The notes under the pieces: generated by a model
The model's database searches: none
Seen by the model: only the letters and a program-made list of their open reading frames with translations
What the model was told of the DNA's origin: nothing
Translations under genes and position numbers: made by a program
Part shown: positions 1 through 10,616 of the stretch, piece by piece
Position numbering within the stretch: position 1 is the stretch's first letter
Layout of the letters: every line of letters starts with the position of its first letter
NCBI GenBank assembly: GCA_907163375.1
Contig: CAJQUW010004789.1
Coordinates: 176,547-240,546, forward strand
Direction: 5' to 3'
DNA from: Prostheceraeus crozeri
Lineage: Eukaryota; Platyhelminthes; Polycladida; Euryleptidae
DNA length: 64,000 nt

Positions 1-1140
1 CATTTAACATAGATATTTAACATTACTTTTTTTAACATCTTCTTCAAATAAATACCCCGACATAGAAATTAACAATACCATAGAAAGTCCTAGAATGGAA
101 ATTGCATGAAAATTATGGCACACGTCGGGGGAACTTAGTTGGGGCAAAATGCAACTTGTGCGATCTGGTTTCCATGTTTTTTGATTTTTTTTTATATCAG
201 GCCAATTCCTTCTGGATTGTTGTTTGTTGTTGTCCAAAAGACTATGTACTCAAAAGCAATAGTGATAAACAAGAAAATGGGCTGCGCCGACAGGGAAACA
301 AAGAAGGAATCCCTTTTAAACGTTTCGTTCGTTCATATCATCATTTTACGCTGACCATAAATAGTATATTAAAATAATAATCATATGCAACTTGTAATGT
401 CGATTTACAGAACATGCATAACTCCAGCTTGAAATCAGAGGCCAAGAAATCTTAGAGTATTCATTTCACTTGAAAGACCTCCCCTGTTCAATACATTTGA
501 ACAATTTTCAAAACCTTTGCATGCTTTCGAATATCAGCTTCCAAAATATCATCATACTATATCACATGTGTCATTTCGTGATTAATTGAAAGGATCCAGC
601 GACATTTCATTTATTTGAGAATTGAGGTACTCCAGAAAAGCGCCAGGTTTCTTGACCGCTAGAAGGAGAAATTATCCAATAATTAGAATTTTTGTCTTTG
701 AATTCTTCAGATGTTCCTACAAACAGCACACCGACCACTTTCGATTATGACTTTGTGAACCAATTTTTAATTCGCATTGTAATATTGAAACATTGGAAAA
801 TAGTTGTCGGTGACTGCTACAAATAGACACACTATATTAATCCTTGGAATAGTAGGCTATTTCACATGAAACAATGCCGCCATCTCACTTGCAATTCTCT
901 TCATGAAAATCCTGTAATTTGCTGTCAACAACTTCCACAACCAACTTGGCAAATAGTTTCACTATGATACAATGTTTTAGATCGAATCTGATCTACAAAC
1001 CATTGATTTTTCCATGTGCCATCATTGTACATAGGCAAGATATCAAACTTCCATTCTAGTGTACTATTATCCACTTCTATGACCCCCGATGAGCAAGATC
1101 TCTATGCCAAAGACATTCATTGATTATGATCTGCTTTGAA
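1..1140. other. No recognisable gene
   Basis: This AT-rich stretch holds only short open frames with no recognisable domain, no tandem repeat and no clear splice-site pattern. I see nothing in it that can be annotated. Confidence 0.6.
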
Positions 1141-1164
1141 TATAATTTTTTCTGTTAATCGCGA

Positions 1165-2505
1165 TGTCCTTTTTCGATGGGTTCACTTGATGTAGTGAAT
1201 GACTGCTGTCAGATTGTTATGTACGCAGACGATATTACAATCAGTGCACCACTTTACAAAACAACAAACCCGCACATCACCGCTACTCACAACTCGGTCC
1301 CAGAATGGTCACATCGATGTGGACTCCCACTAAATTTGAATAAGTGTAGGTCGCTGGTCATTCCGAAATCTAAAGACTGTCACCCGCCATATTTCAAGGA
1401 TGTAACTTCTGTTGAGACGCTGACAATTCTAGGAGTCACCTTCAATAAGAGTTGCTCATGGAGTAACCATTTTGACAAAATTGCAGCATCTGCATCTTTC
1501 TTTAAAGATTGCTTCGACCGCATTTAGTAAATTCTCAGCTGAAGTTGGCCTACTGCGGTATTGAATACGCATCTCCGCTATTCATTGGACTTTCCAAGAG
1601 AGACGCACGTAGACTTGAAATGTTGCAAAACAGATATCATCGACTTATGTGTGGCCGACATTGTACAAATGACTGTCTTCAACCCCTTGAGGAAAGGAGA
1701 AAAATTTCGGCAACTAAATTGTATAGAACAGCCTCTAATGAGAATCATATTTTGAATAAATTTCTGTGTGAAATCTCCACTTCGGGACGCTTCCTATTGC
1801 CAAGAGTATCCACTATTCGCAGACTCAACTCTTTTTGTGTAAAAGGCGCAACAATTCTCAATCATCAATTTACGCGTACGAGTATTGCATGAGACTTCCA
1901 CTTGATGACTGCTTACTTGATGAATCTCTTTTGCATCACTTTATGACTTCACAACTTGAAATGTATGATTTTTATTTATCTGGAAATAAACGCATATTAT
2001 TAATATTACTATATTCAACAGTAGCAATGTTAAAATTCGTCTATACCTATAAATTATATATATATATATATATAAAAACCTACTATGAGCTGCCTAAAAA
2101 TATGCAGCCCACTAATCCGCCATCCGAGCGCTTTCGGCGGGCACCTTTATCCCTCACAAGTGGCATTATAAACATTCTTCCCCACTCATCCCTACAATCA
2201 TGTTCCTTGTCAGCTTTTCAAACCCACCTGAAATCCCTTGCCTCATATGTTTTGTGTAATTTTCCGAATCAGTCTTAACTCTGTGTGTGTATCCACTGTC
2301 TTTGCTCAATAATGTAATGTGTGAACCGTATCCGTATAGTCTTTGTATGTTGATAAGTACTTCCTATCAGTACTATTTCCAACATTATTTAACACGTGCA
2401 TTCGCGCTGTGCTAGTGTATCCAAGCAGTCTTGTAGTTGTACATCTTTCCAACGGCATCTATTCGCCATGGCTAATAAAATGTTGATGATGATGATACTC
2501 ATTGA
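1165..2505 (+). mobile_element. 5'-truncated LINE, CR1/L2-like, reverse transcriptase C-terminal half
   Basis: The first frame (1177-1527) carries the reverse transcriptase active-site box MYADD at about 1218, then an N-x-x-K-C segment and an LGV...W..HFDKI segment. This order is the palm-to-thumb region of CR1, L2 and Jockey-type LINEs. A second frame (1509-1892) continues with the family's IEYASPLF.GLS..D.RRLE.LQNR block, so the two frames overlap by a frameshift near 1509-1527. A third frame (to 2278) ends with a SAFQTHLKSL-type tail typical of the C-terminus. The likely 3' end is at about 2470-2503, where TAATAAAATG is followed by TGATGATGATGA; short terminal repeats of this kind are known for CR1/L2 elements. 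The endonuclease, ORF1 and the front half of the polymerase are absent. It is a dead copy. A (TA)n tract lies inside at about 2056-2073. Confidence 0.85.
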
Positions 2506-3785
2506 GGGGTGTGGACATTGAGGGGTCGTATAGACATCATATTAACATTACTATAACGACAGTTCAAAGTTGAGCTTCTCATAAATGAACAATAATGACA
2601 ATCAGAGTGTGTCGAAACACGGAAAACTAAATGAAAATTATCAAAACATCAATCCTATAGCATAGTTGGAGTATTCTTAAGCTGATTTCTACGATAGCAG
2701 TTTCCGATTGGGGAGAGAACTCATCATGAGATTCACAAAGACTTTATTTCTTCCTTAATGGATAATTCAAGCGATAAAGAGTTTCCTCGCCTGCAAATCA
2801 GTTCAGTAGAGGCATCAGCTTGTGAGAGAATTAGATGGGATTTCCGAAAAGCTGTTTGACCAATTCATTATTACGGTGACTTTGAATGCGTTCAGAATCG
2901 TTTTTCCCCTGGCTTGTGATGAAACATTTTCACACAATTAATGATAAAGAGGAGAAATTCATGACGGTGCACGACGATTCAAATTAATAGGAAAGATAGG
3001 AAAATGAGAAAATGGAATTGAAATTTCCGATCTTTCTACAATTCTGATCAATTTCAATCCTCCTATGATAGACTTGTATCCGTTGCTGCATTTGCTGAGC
3101 AGTGCTCAGAATCGCTCAATTTACAAATCGCATTTGCAATTAGACAAATTGCCTCAGGTCAAGTCGGGTTGGCAAGCAGCTGTCAGGTCGCGTTTGAGTA
3201 CCTGTTTTCGGTTGTTGTGTCGCATTATAGGCGACTCTTTAAGTCCCTACAATATGGCAGGTATGGTCTGTTTATCATTTCGAGTTGAAGGCTTCCACTT
3301 AATTCCTCACAAACCGCTTCTCAAAGGGCGAGATCCTGATCTCTGAAAACTCATGCATTGATCGATAAAAGGCATCCTGGAGTACAACCCAGTCGATGGA
3401 ATTGAAGAGCAGGTTCATTGAATGAATTTGGAAGTGTCAAATGATTGGCTGATTTCGCAGAAGTGATTGAATTTCTCCTGCATCTAAGTAACATTCGGAG
3501 TTCATCTCATTAGAGGAGTTATTGGAGAAAGGTAATCGATGCCGTGTAAAAGCTGTGGCTGAACTTCTGTTGGCTTTATTATGAGTTAATTGCAAAGTCT
3601 AATTTTCTTATCAATCAAATCTTCAAGTGCAGATATGAGAAGAACTGTTTGAGTTTTGGGAAAATGGAAGACAGAAAGTACTTTGTGACAGACAGATTTC
3701 AGTCCAGCATCAATTTGAAACCCTGGATTCTCGAAAAGTAGTGAAGTAATCAATAGGTAGATTTAACCACTTTGCGCTGCCAAGT
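2506..3785. other. No recognisable gene
   Basis: One 93-codon open frame lies here (3065-3346) but it has no recognisable motif and its composition matches the flanks. I see no repeat and no RNA gene. It could be intronic or plain intergenic DNA. Confidence 0.5.
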
Positions 3786-3799
3786 TCTGATATCACAGC

Positions 3800-5930
3800 A
3801 ATCTGTGACCACAGTGTTCGAGATTGTAGCATTCTCAAGGCGTAGCATTATGTGATCATAGTATTCTCATGTCATGGCAATCTGTGATCATAGTGTTCTC
3901 ATGTCATAGTGTGCTGAGATCATAGTGTTCTCAGGTCATAGCATTACGTGATCATAGCGTTCTCATATCATGGCAATCTGTGATCATAGTGTTCTCATGT
4001 CATAGTGTGCTGAGATCATAGTGTTCTCAGGTCATAGCATTACGTGATCATAGCGTTCTCATATCATGGCAATCTGTGATCATAGTGTTCTCATGTCATA
4101 GTGTGCTGAGATCATAGTGTTCTCAGGTCATAGCATTATGTGATCATAGTGTTCTCATGTCATGGCAATCTGTGATCATAGTGTTCTCATGTCATAGCAT
4201 TACGTGATCATAGTGTTCTCAGGTCATAGTGTGCTGAGATCGTAGTGTTCTCAGGTCATAGCATTACGTGATCATAGTGTTCTCATGTCATAGTGTGCTG
4301 TGATCATAGTGTTCTCAGGTCATAGCATTACGTGATCATAGCGTTCTCAGGTCATAGTATTTTGAGATCGCATCATTCTCAAGTCATAGCATTACGTGAT
4401 CATAGTGTTCTCATGTCATGGCAATCTGTGATCATAGTGTTCTCAGGTCATAGCATTACGTGATCATAGCGTTCTCAGGTCATAGTATTTTGAGATCGCA
4501 TCATTCTCAGGTCATAGCATTACGTGATCATATTGTTCTCAGGTCATAGTGTTCTGAGATCATAGTGTTCTCATGTCATAGTGTTCTGAGATCATAGCGT
4601 TCTCAGGTCATAGCATTACGTGATCATAGCGTTCCCAGGTCATAGTGTTCTGAGATCATAGCGTTCACAGGTCATAGCATTACGTGATCATAGCGTTCCC
4701 AGGTCATAGTGTTCTGAGATCATAGTGTTCTCAGGTCATAGCATTACGTGATCATTGTTTTCTCAGGTCATAGCACTACGTGATCATAGCGTTCTCATGT
4801 CATAGTGTTCTGAGATCATAGTGTTCTCAGGTCATAGCATTACGTGATCATTGTTTTCTCAGGTCATAGCATTACGTGATCATTGTTTTCTCAGGTCATA
4901 GTGTTCTGAGATCATAGTGTTCTCAGGTCATAGCATTACGTGATCATAGCGTTCTCAGGTCATAGCACTACGTGATCATAGCGTTCTCATGTCATAGTGT
5001 TCTGAGATCATAGTGTTCTCAGGTCATAGCATTACGTGATCATAGTGATCTTAAGTCATAGCATTACATGATCATAGCGTTCTCAGGTCATAGCATTATG
5101 AGATGATAGTGTTCTCAGGTCATAGTGTTCTGAGATCATAGCGTTCTCATGTCATAGTGTTCTGAGATCATAGTGTTTTCTCAGGTCATAGCATTACGTG
5201 ATCATAGTGTTCTCAGGTCATAGCATTATGAGATCATAGTGTTCTCAGGTCATAGCATTACGTGATCATAGTGTTCTCAGGTCATAGCATTACGTGATCA
5301 TAGCGTTCTCATGTCATAGTGTTCTCAGGTCATAGCATTACGTGATCATTGTTTTCTCAGGTCATAGTTATATGAGATGATAGCGTTCTCATGTCATAGT
5401 GTTCTGAGATCATAGTGTTCTCAGGTCATAGCATTACGTGATCATAGGGTTCTCAGGTCATAGCATTATGAGATCATAGTGTTCTCAGGTCATAGCATTA
5501 CGTGATCATAGCGTTCTCAGGTCATAGCATTACGTGATCATTGTTTTCTCAGGTCATAGCATTATGAGATGATAATGTTCTCAGGTCATAGTGTTCTGAG
5601 ATCATAGCGTTCTCAGGTCATAGTATTTTGAGATCATAGTGTTCTCAGGTCATAGAATTACGTGATCATAGCGTTCCCAGGTCATAGCATTACGTGATCA
5701 TAGTGTTCTTAAGTCATAGCATTACGTGATCATAGCGTTCTCAGGTCATAGCATTATGAGATGATAGTGTTCTCAGGTCATAGTGTTCTGAGATCATAGC
5801 GTTCTCAAGTCATAGTGTTCTGAGATCATAGCGTTCTCAGGTCATAGTGTTCTGAGATCATAGCGTTCTCAGGTCATAGCATTACGTGATCATTGTTTTC
5901 TCAGGTCATAGCATTCTGAGATCGTGAAAG
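3800..5930. repeat. 32-bp satellite array (TCATAG half-units)
   Basis: About 65 tandem copies of a ~32-bp unit. Each unit is two related halves that both contain TCATAG: one reads about GATCATAGTGTTCTCAG and the other about GTCATAGCATTACGT. Variation is mainly which half-unit follows which (GTGTTCTGAGA or GCATTACGTGA) and T/C at the fifth base of the CATAGTG segment. The left edge decays gradually into single sequence near 3785, and the right edge stops at about 5925. GATC recurs in almost every unit. There is no open frame, and the repeat has no spacer diversity, so it is a satellite and not a CRISPR array. Confidence 0.95.
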
Positions 5931-6617
5931 TTCGATTCAGTTGATATCAGCATAATTCATCTGAGTTTCTGTAAATTCTATAAATCCGTGACAGTTGGAC
6001 GTCTCACGCACTCGAATTCATCTGTTCTTACTATCTGTCCTCGTCACAACTTCACATTGTGAAAATAATTAATTTTTCAAACCAAATAAGCTAAATATTC
6101 AATCAAACTTTGACCAGCTTTATAGACGCCGATGTGAGCTCAAATTCCGTAGACAAGTACAAATCAAGTGCAAGAAATAATTATTTCTCTTCTTCGCTCC
6201 GCCTACGCTCGTCCCGAAGAGGAACATTTTTCCGTCCACTGATCAAATCTCGGATAATTGGAATAACTTGACAGACGCAAGCTTAATCATCATCAGTCGA
6301 TTATCAATGAAATGCAACCACCGATAGACATTGGCCGAAGAGATTAATTAGAAAAGAGGAAAATGAGTGTAATCATGTCAGAAGTATCCGTTTCGTCCAT
6401 CATTGGAGGGGACATTGGCCTGTCCAACTTTGTTACTTAAGTCAAGAATAAAGAGGAATGAATAAATCCGCAATTCAACTATTTCTTGTGATCATGAATA
6501 AATAACAAAACTTTGCCTACCTGCACAATACTGCGCAGAATCTCATGTAACCTATCATGTGATTGATTGTGGGGGAAAATTATTATTTTCTGCCATTTAT
6601 TGCACACCAAATAAAAA
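5931..6617. other. No recognisable gene
   Basis: Unique-looking sequence between the satellite and the pogo-like element. I see no supported coding region or RNA gene. Confidence 0.5.
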
Positions 6618-6619
6618 TA

Positions 6620-7827
6620 CAGTAGAATTCGCATATATCGGCGCCTCAAGGGACAGACGAAAACCGCCGATATATGCGAACTCCCTGAATTTTGAAGTCT
6701 TGTGAAATCTACACGAGCTCTGAGATCATGCCATGCATCATACAATGTATATACGTGTATTGACTCATGAATTATTGCGTTGCTATACTTAAATACATGT
6801 ACATATTGACTTATTGTCCAACATGTACAGTACATGTAATTGTGTCTATGTAATCAATAGATATCTAAAAATTGTGCCTTTCTGAACTGATGCTTGCAAC
6901 GTAAGTATCGCAAACCGGATATCACTATGTTTGTCAAAAACTGAGTATGCTTTTTGAATCAAGAAGATTGAAGCTTCTTCATGCCTACATGCTTACCTGC
7001 TATATGAAGCACAAAACAAAGAAGAGTATGCATAAATCAAGACCCTGCTGAGAGTCACGTGCAGGCGAAGCCAGCCAATCTAAGTGAATCAAGACGCTGC
7101 TAAGAGTCACGTGCAGGCGAAGCCAGCCAATCTAAGTCAATCAAGACGCTGCTAAGAGTCACGTGCAGGCGAAGCCAGCCAATCTAAGTCAATCAAGACG
7201 CTGCTAAGAGTCACGTGCAGGCGAAACCATGGAGATGGATGGGGTGGCGAGCCGCTTTCTGTCTAGAGAAAGGACATGCATCGAACTCAACAATGTTTTC
7301 GACGGTAGCTTGTGCTCCTTTGATGACGCAACAGTCACTAAGTCAGGTCTGACAATAGCATCGTAGGTGAAGGCGTTAACAATGCAATCATCACGTCGAA
7401 TGAAAGACTAATTATGTGAGAATTATCAGTGAGATACAGTAGCAAGCCTACTTATCTTTCCTCGGCTGCTAGATTCTACAATTTTGATCAAACCCCCAAA
7501 CATGATCGAGATGAATTGTAGAAGATCTAAATTTTCACATGCCACTAGAATAGTTAGAATCGGATAGTCCTAGCAGAATCTACAGCCATCCGCGTCCACA
7601 TATACTGTCATTCTAGTGACTCTTCTAGGCAAAACACATCGCTTGAGGATTTCCAGGAAATCCGCCGTTATAAACGAATTTTTTTCTGTCAGGGACAGCG
7701 AAAATGCGCCGATATAGGCGAATCGACGATATAGCCGAAGCCGATATATGGAAAAGATAGGAAATTCTGCCGGGACAAAAAGAAACCGCCGATATAGACG
7801 AACCGCCGATATATGCGAATTCTACCG
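6620..7827. mobile_element. Non-autonomous pogo/Tigger-like (Tc1/mariner) DNA transposon
   Basis: The left end at 6620 begins CAGTAGAATTCGCATATATC and the right end at 7827 is its reverse complement with one substitution (CGGTAGAATTCGCATATATC read inward). Both ends are flanked by TA (6618-6619 and 7828-7829), the target duplication of the Tc1/mariner superfamily, and CAGTAGAA-type ends are typical of pogo/Tigger relatives. Variants of CGCCGATATATGCGAA recur just inside both ends (near 6667 on the left; near 7723 and 7787 on the right), as subterminal repeats. The ~1.2-kb interior has no transposase frame, so this copy is non-autonomous. A 52-bp tandem repeat lies inside it. The family name rests on terminus similarity only. 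Confidence 0.75.
7035..7226. repeat. 52-bp minisatellite, about 3.7 copies
   Basis: A 52-bp unit containing GAGTCACGTGCAGGCGAA is repeated at 7035, 7087, 7139 and 7191, the last copy partial. Copies 2 to 4 are almost identical and copy 1 differs at a few bases. Each unit includes the palindrome CACGTG. It lies in the interior of the pogo-like element. Confidence 0.9.
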
Positions 7828-8002
7828 TAGTAACACAAAATTCTGATTGTGGTAAAGAATAAAAAACTGAAGTCCTACATGGGCGTCTTTTGAATTTATT
7901 TTTCAATAATTACAGATCATTCTCATCTCTCTCGATCATTCTGATGGCAATTCTGAAGAGAATGACAACTGCTTGATTCTCTTGATTGCCCGACCGCACT
8001 CG

Positions 8003-8067
8003 CCTGACCCAGGAATCGAAGTCCGCGGAGGAGACGAGCTTGCACCTTCTTCACTAGACCACGCTGA
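8003..8067 (-). mobile_element. tRNA-derived SINE head, inverted copy
   Basis: Read on the minus strand, this segment matches 8170-8236 closely: GTGAAGAAGGTGC, then AGCTCGTCTCC, then CGCGGACTTCGATTCCTGGG. The last part is a B-box-like promoter element, and the earlier part fits a degraded A box. The C-rich tail seen in the plus-strand copy is replaced here by other sequence. With the plus copy about 105 bp away it forms an inverted pair that could fold into a long hairpin. Confidence 0.6.
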
Positions 8068-8169
8068 CGGTTCAAAAGGAATACAAGTGAAGACGGAAGT
8101 CATCTGCAAGTGGTATCGACAGTTTGTTGTCCTGTAATTACTGACAGAATGCAACCAGCAGTCATGCTT

Positions 8170-8262
8170 CGTGACCTAGTGAAGAAGGTGCGAGCTCGTC
8201 TCCACCGCGGACTTCGGTTCGATTCCTGGGTCGGGTACTTCTATTCTTCCCCCCACATTTTT
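8170..8262 (+). mobile_element. tRNA-derived SINE with C-rich tail
   Basis: A tRNA-like head (CCTAGTGAAGAAGGTGCGAG) leads to a B box, GGTTCGATTCC, and then to GGGTACTTCTATTCTTCC and a C run. The same tail occurs on the opposite strand at about 8486-8531, with part of the B box, and at about 32440-32475. Repetition of one tail at separated sites, with a pol III type promoter in the best copy, supports a short SINE family. I do not recognise a named family. Confidence 0.65.
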
Positions 8263-8485
8263 CAAGTTTTCCAAAATCATCAAATTTCGCCAAAACACAA
8301 GGTACAGCTGTGATCATGAACTTTGTGCGATTGTGGTCTGCAGACATGACGAGTAGTTGTCTAATTCTGAGGCTGTAAATGCTCTACAAGTCAGATGAAA
8401 GGAGTTTTACACACTCAACGCTATGCGACGCTAGTGAGAACAGGCGCGAGCAAGAGAAGATCGTTTACGTGCCAACAACAGAAAT

Positions 8486-8532
8486 GTGGGGGGGGGGAAG
8501 AATAGAAGTACCCTAGGTCGGGGATCAAGGGT
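8486..8532 (-). mobile_element. Truncated copy of the C-tailed SINE
   Basis: On the minus strand this reads TTGATCCCCGACCTAGGG followed by TACTTCTATTCTTCC and a run of nine C. It matches the B-box-to-tail portion of the copy at 8215-8260 but lacks the tRNA-like 5' half. Confidence 0.6.
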
Positions 8533-9340
8533 GTTTGTGTCTTGTATTGACTTAATAGTCATCATTCTCTTTAGATATTCAATACAACAAACCTTTGTTG
8601 TCAGTTCTTTCAAATTAAAATCAGAAGTTGTAAAGATACACGTCCTGCAAACAACACACAATGATAAAATTTTATAAAGTTTTGAAAACATCACGAATTG
8701 CATCGGTTGCATTATGATTTGCAAATAGTCGTGATTGCCATTAAGCTTCATTTTCGTAGTTTAAAGGCTAAAAATCCAGAAATAGAAAAATGTTCTCTTC
8801 GTTGGATTAATTATGATTGCCTCGCCCAAACGCCCGTGCACTTCTCGCATAAGTTTCTGACACTAGTACTGATGAAAAATGCCACTAACTCATTCATACA
8901 GGCATTAGAATAAATCATCAAAAACAAGTCAATAGTTTCTTAAAAATTAAAAGTGAAAAATCAGACGGGCCTTCGGCGACCAGCGCCTTCAAACGGTCGA
9001 TGGTAACAGACGTGATGTAACTGTGTGAAGTATTTATCCGACGATGTGAGTTATGTTAGGAAGTGTGTTGACGGTTTGCATGATTATCGAATTGTGAAGA
9101 GAGATTGTAGTCTGGAAGTTCGTGTTTCCTGTTGATCTGCGGTTTAAGTTGTGTTATTGCTTTGACTCGAGTGTTGCGCAGCTTCCGAAGGAGACCGAGC
9201 TGAAAGTTGCCGATGCCGCCTATCCCCCATGCCTATCTCGCAAATGGTTATAAAGAGCACGGTTATTGCTTTTATTATCAATGGTCTTCTTATGCTCTTG
9301 GTGTCTAGTTTTCAACATATCATTAGAATAAATATTTCCT
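8533..9340. other. No recognisable gene
   Basis: Only short frames without motifs occur here. From about 8965 to 9230 the base composition is more GC-rich and GT-rich than the surroundings, but I cannot assign it to a family. Confidence 0.4.
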
Positions 9341-9833
9341 CTACAAATAAATACGAACGAAGATTTCCCCAACGTTTCGCTCATAGTCTAATCATCATTC
9401 TCAAAAGGTGCAGATAGGAAAAAAACGACTGAATTAATTTCAAGATTTGAAAATTATAGATTGGAAACTATAGGCTATGCGGAAATAAGCAATTCTTAAA
9501 TTTGCTGAGCTAACTGCAAAACCAAGACATGTAATAAATTGTGCTACATACATGTATACGTACATGGGAAATAAAAATACAAACTCCAAGCAACCGCGGT
9601 TTCATAGAATCCTTCTATCCATTCAGATAAGGATGAATTCCCTGTATGATGAGCATTTCATAAATTCTCAGATGGTTTTTCTTGCACTTCTTCAAGATCT
9701 TGAAACGCTCCAGAGAGACAGTTTGGTCGCAGTTGGAATGCAGGCGATGCTATCAGCGGAAATATATTGCATGCATTGGACTGTCGAGCCACATTCCATT
9801 GATGGAAAGACAGAGAACACCGAAAGTATAATA

Positions 9834-10098
9834 ACTCAACGGAGAGAGAGAGAGGTGAGTGAGTGAGAGAGAGAGAGAGAGAAGTGAGTGAGTGAGAGAG
9901 AGAGAGAGAGGTTAGTGAACTATTGAATTATTGAATCTTTATTACAATTCCAAATACAGGAACTCAACGGACTAACTCAACGGAGAGAGAGAGAGAGAGG
10001 TGAGTGAGTGAGAGAGAGAGAGAGAAGTGAGTGAGTGAGAGAGAGAGAGGTGAGTGAACTATTGAATTATTGAATCTTTATTACAATTCCAAATACAG
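9834..10098. repeat. Tandem duplication of a GA array plus LINE 3' terminus
   Basis: Two consecutive copies share the same order: AACTCAACGGAGAGAG, a GA/GTGAGTGA array, then GTGAACTATTGAATTATTG through AATTCCAAATACAGG. The first copy spans about 9834-9960 and the second about 9975-10098. The conserved right part is the 3' terminus of the minus-strand LINE that follows, including its AATAAA signal on the minus strand. The duplication most simply arose by unequal exchange within the GA array. Confidence 0.75.
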
Positions 10099-10616
10099 GA
10101 ACTACATACATCTATTGGACTAAATCATCATACATTTTCAGATGTGTTCAGTAAGTATTAAGGCAAAAGTCAGATTGGTCAAACGCGATTACAGAATGAA
10201 TTAAGAAAATTTAGTGTTCGAGTGATTGGCTTATGTTGTGAGTGATTACTTCTTGTTGATATATTCTGCGGGCTTTTTCTGCTAAAGTATGAATTCAGAG
10301 GATGACGCTCATTTCGCAAAATGTTGTGTAGAATCCGTCTGTCTTCATGGTACAAAATTTCTTTTGCATCATGCATCCTAGAAGTATATCCGTGGCGGTA
10401 ACAGCTTTTCAGGAATTTGTCAATGCGTGCAACAGCGTGTTGGTCCGATCCATAAACTGAGATACCATATCTAACTCTACTTAAAATCAAAGCTTCAAAG
10501 ACTTTGTCCACGTCGGCTCTCGAGAAATGATTAAGCTTCAGGTCCTTGATGATGTAAATGAGACGTCTAAGATTTGAAACAAGCCTTTTACTATGCATTG
10601 AGAATTTGCAATTATG
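10062..10616 (-). mobile_element. 5'-truncated LINE (CR1/L2-like), C-terminal polymerase fragment
   Basis: The minus-strand frame from about 10616 down to 10179 reads ...SRVRYGISVYGSD..., then IDKFLKSCYRHGYTSRMHDA, then a HPLNSYF...SFCNRV ending. This is the thumb and C-terminal tail of a CR1/L2-group polymerase. The 3' untranslated part runs to about 10062 and ends AATAAAGATTCAATAATTC next to a GA/CT-rich array. The element is cut off at its 5' side exactly where the plus-strand LINE at 10617 begins, so two different truncated LINEs meet head to head. Confidence 0.75.

Noticed and set aside
3065-3346. 93-codon plus-strand frame
   Set aside because: No motif, no good context and composition like the flanking non-coding DNA; length is expected by chance in a 64-kb window.
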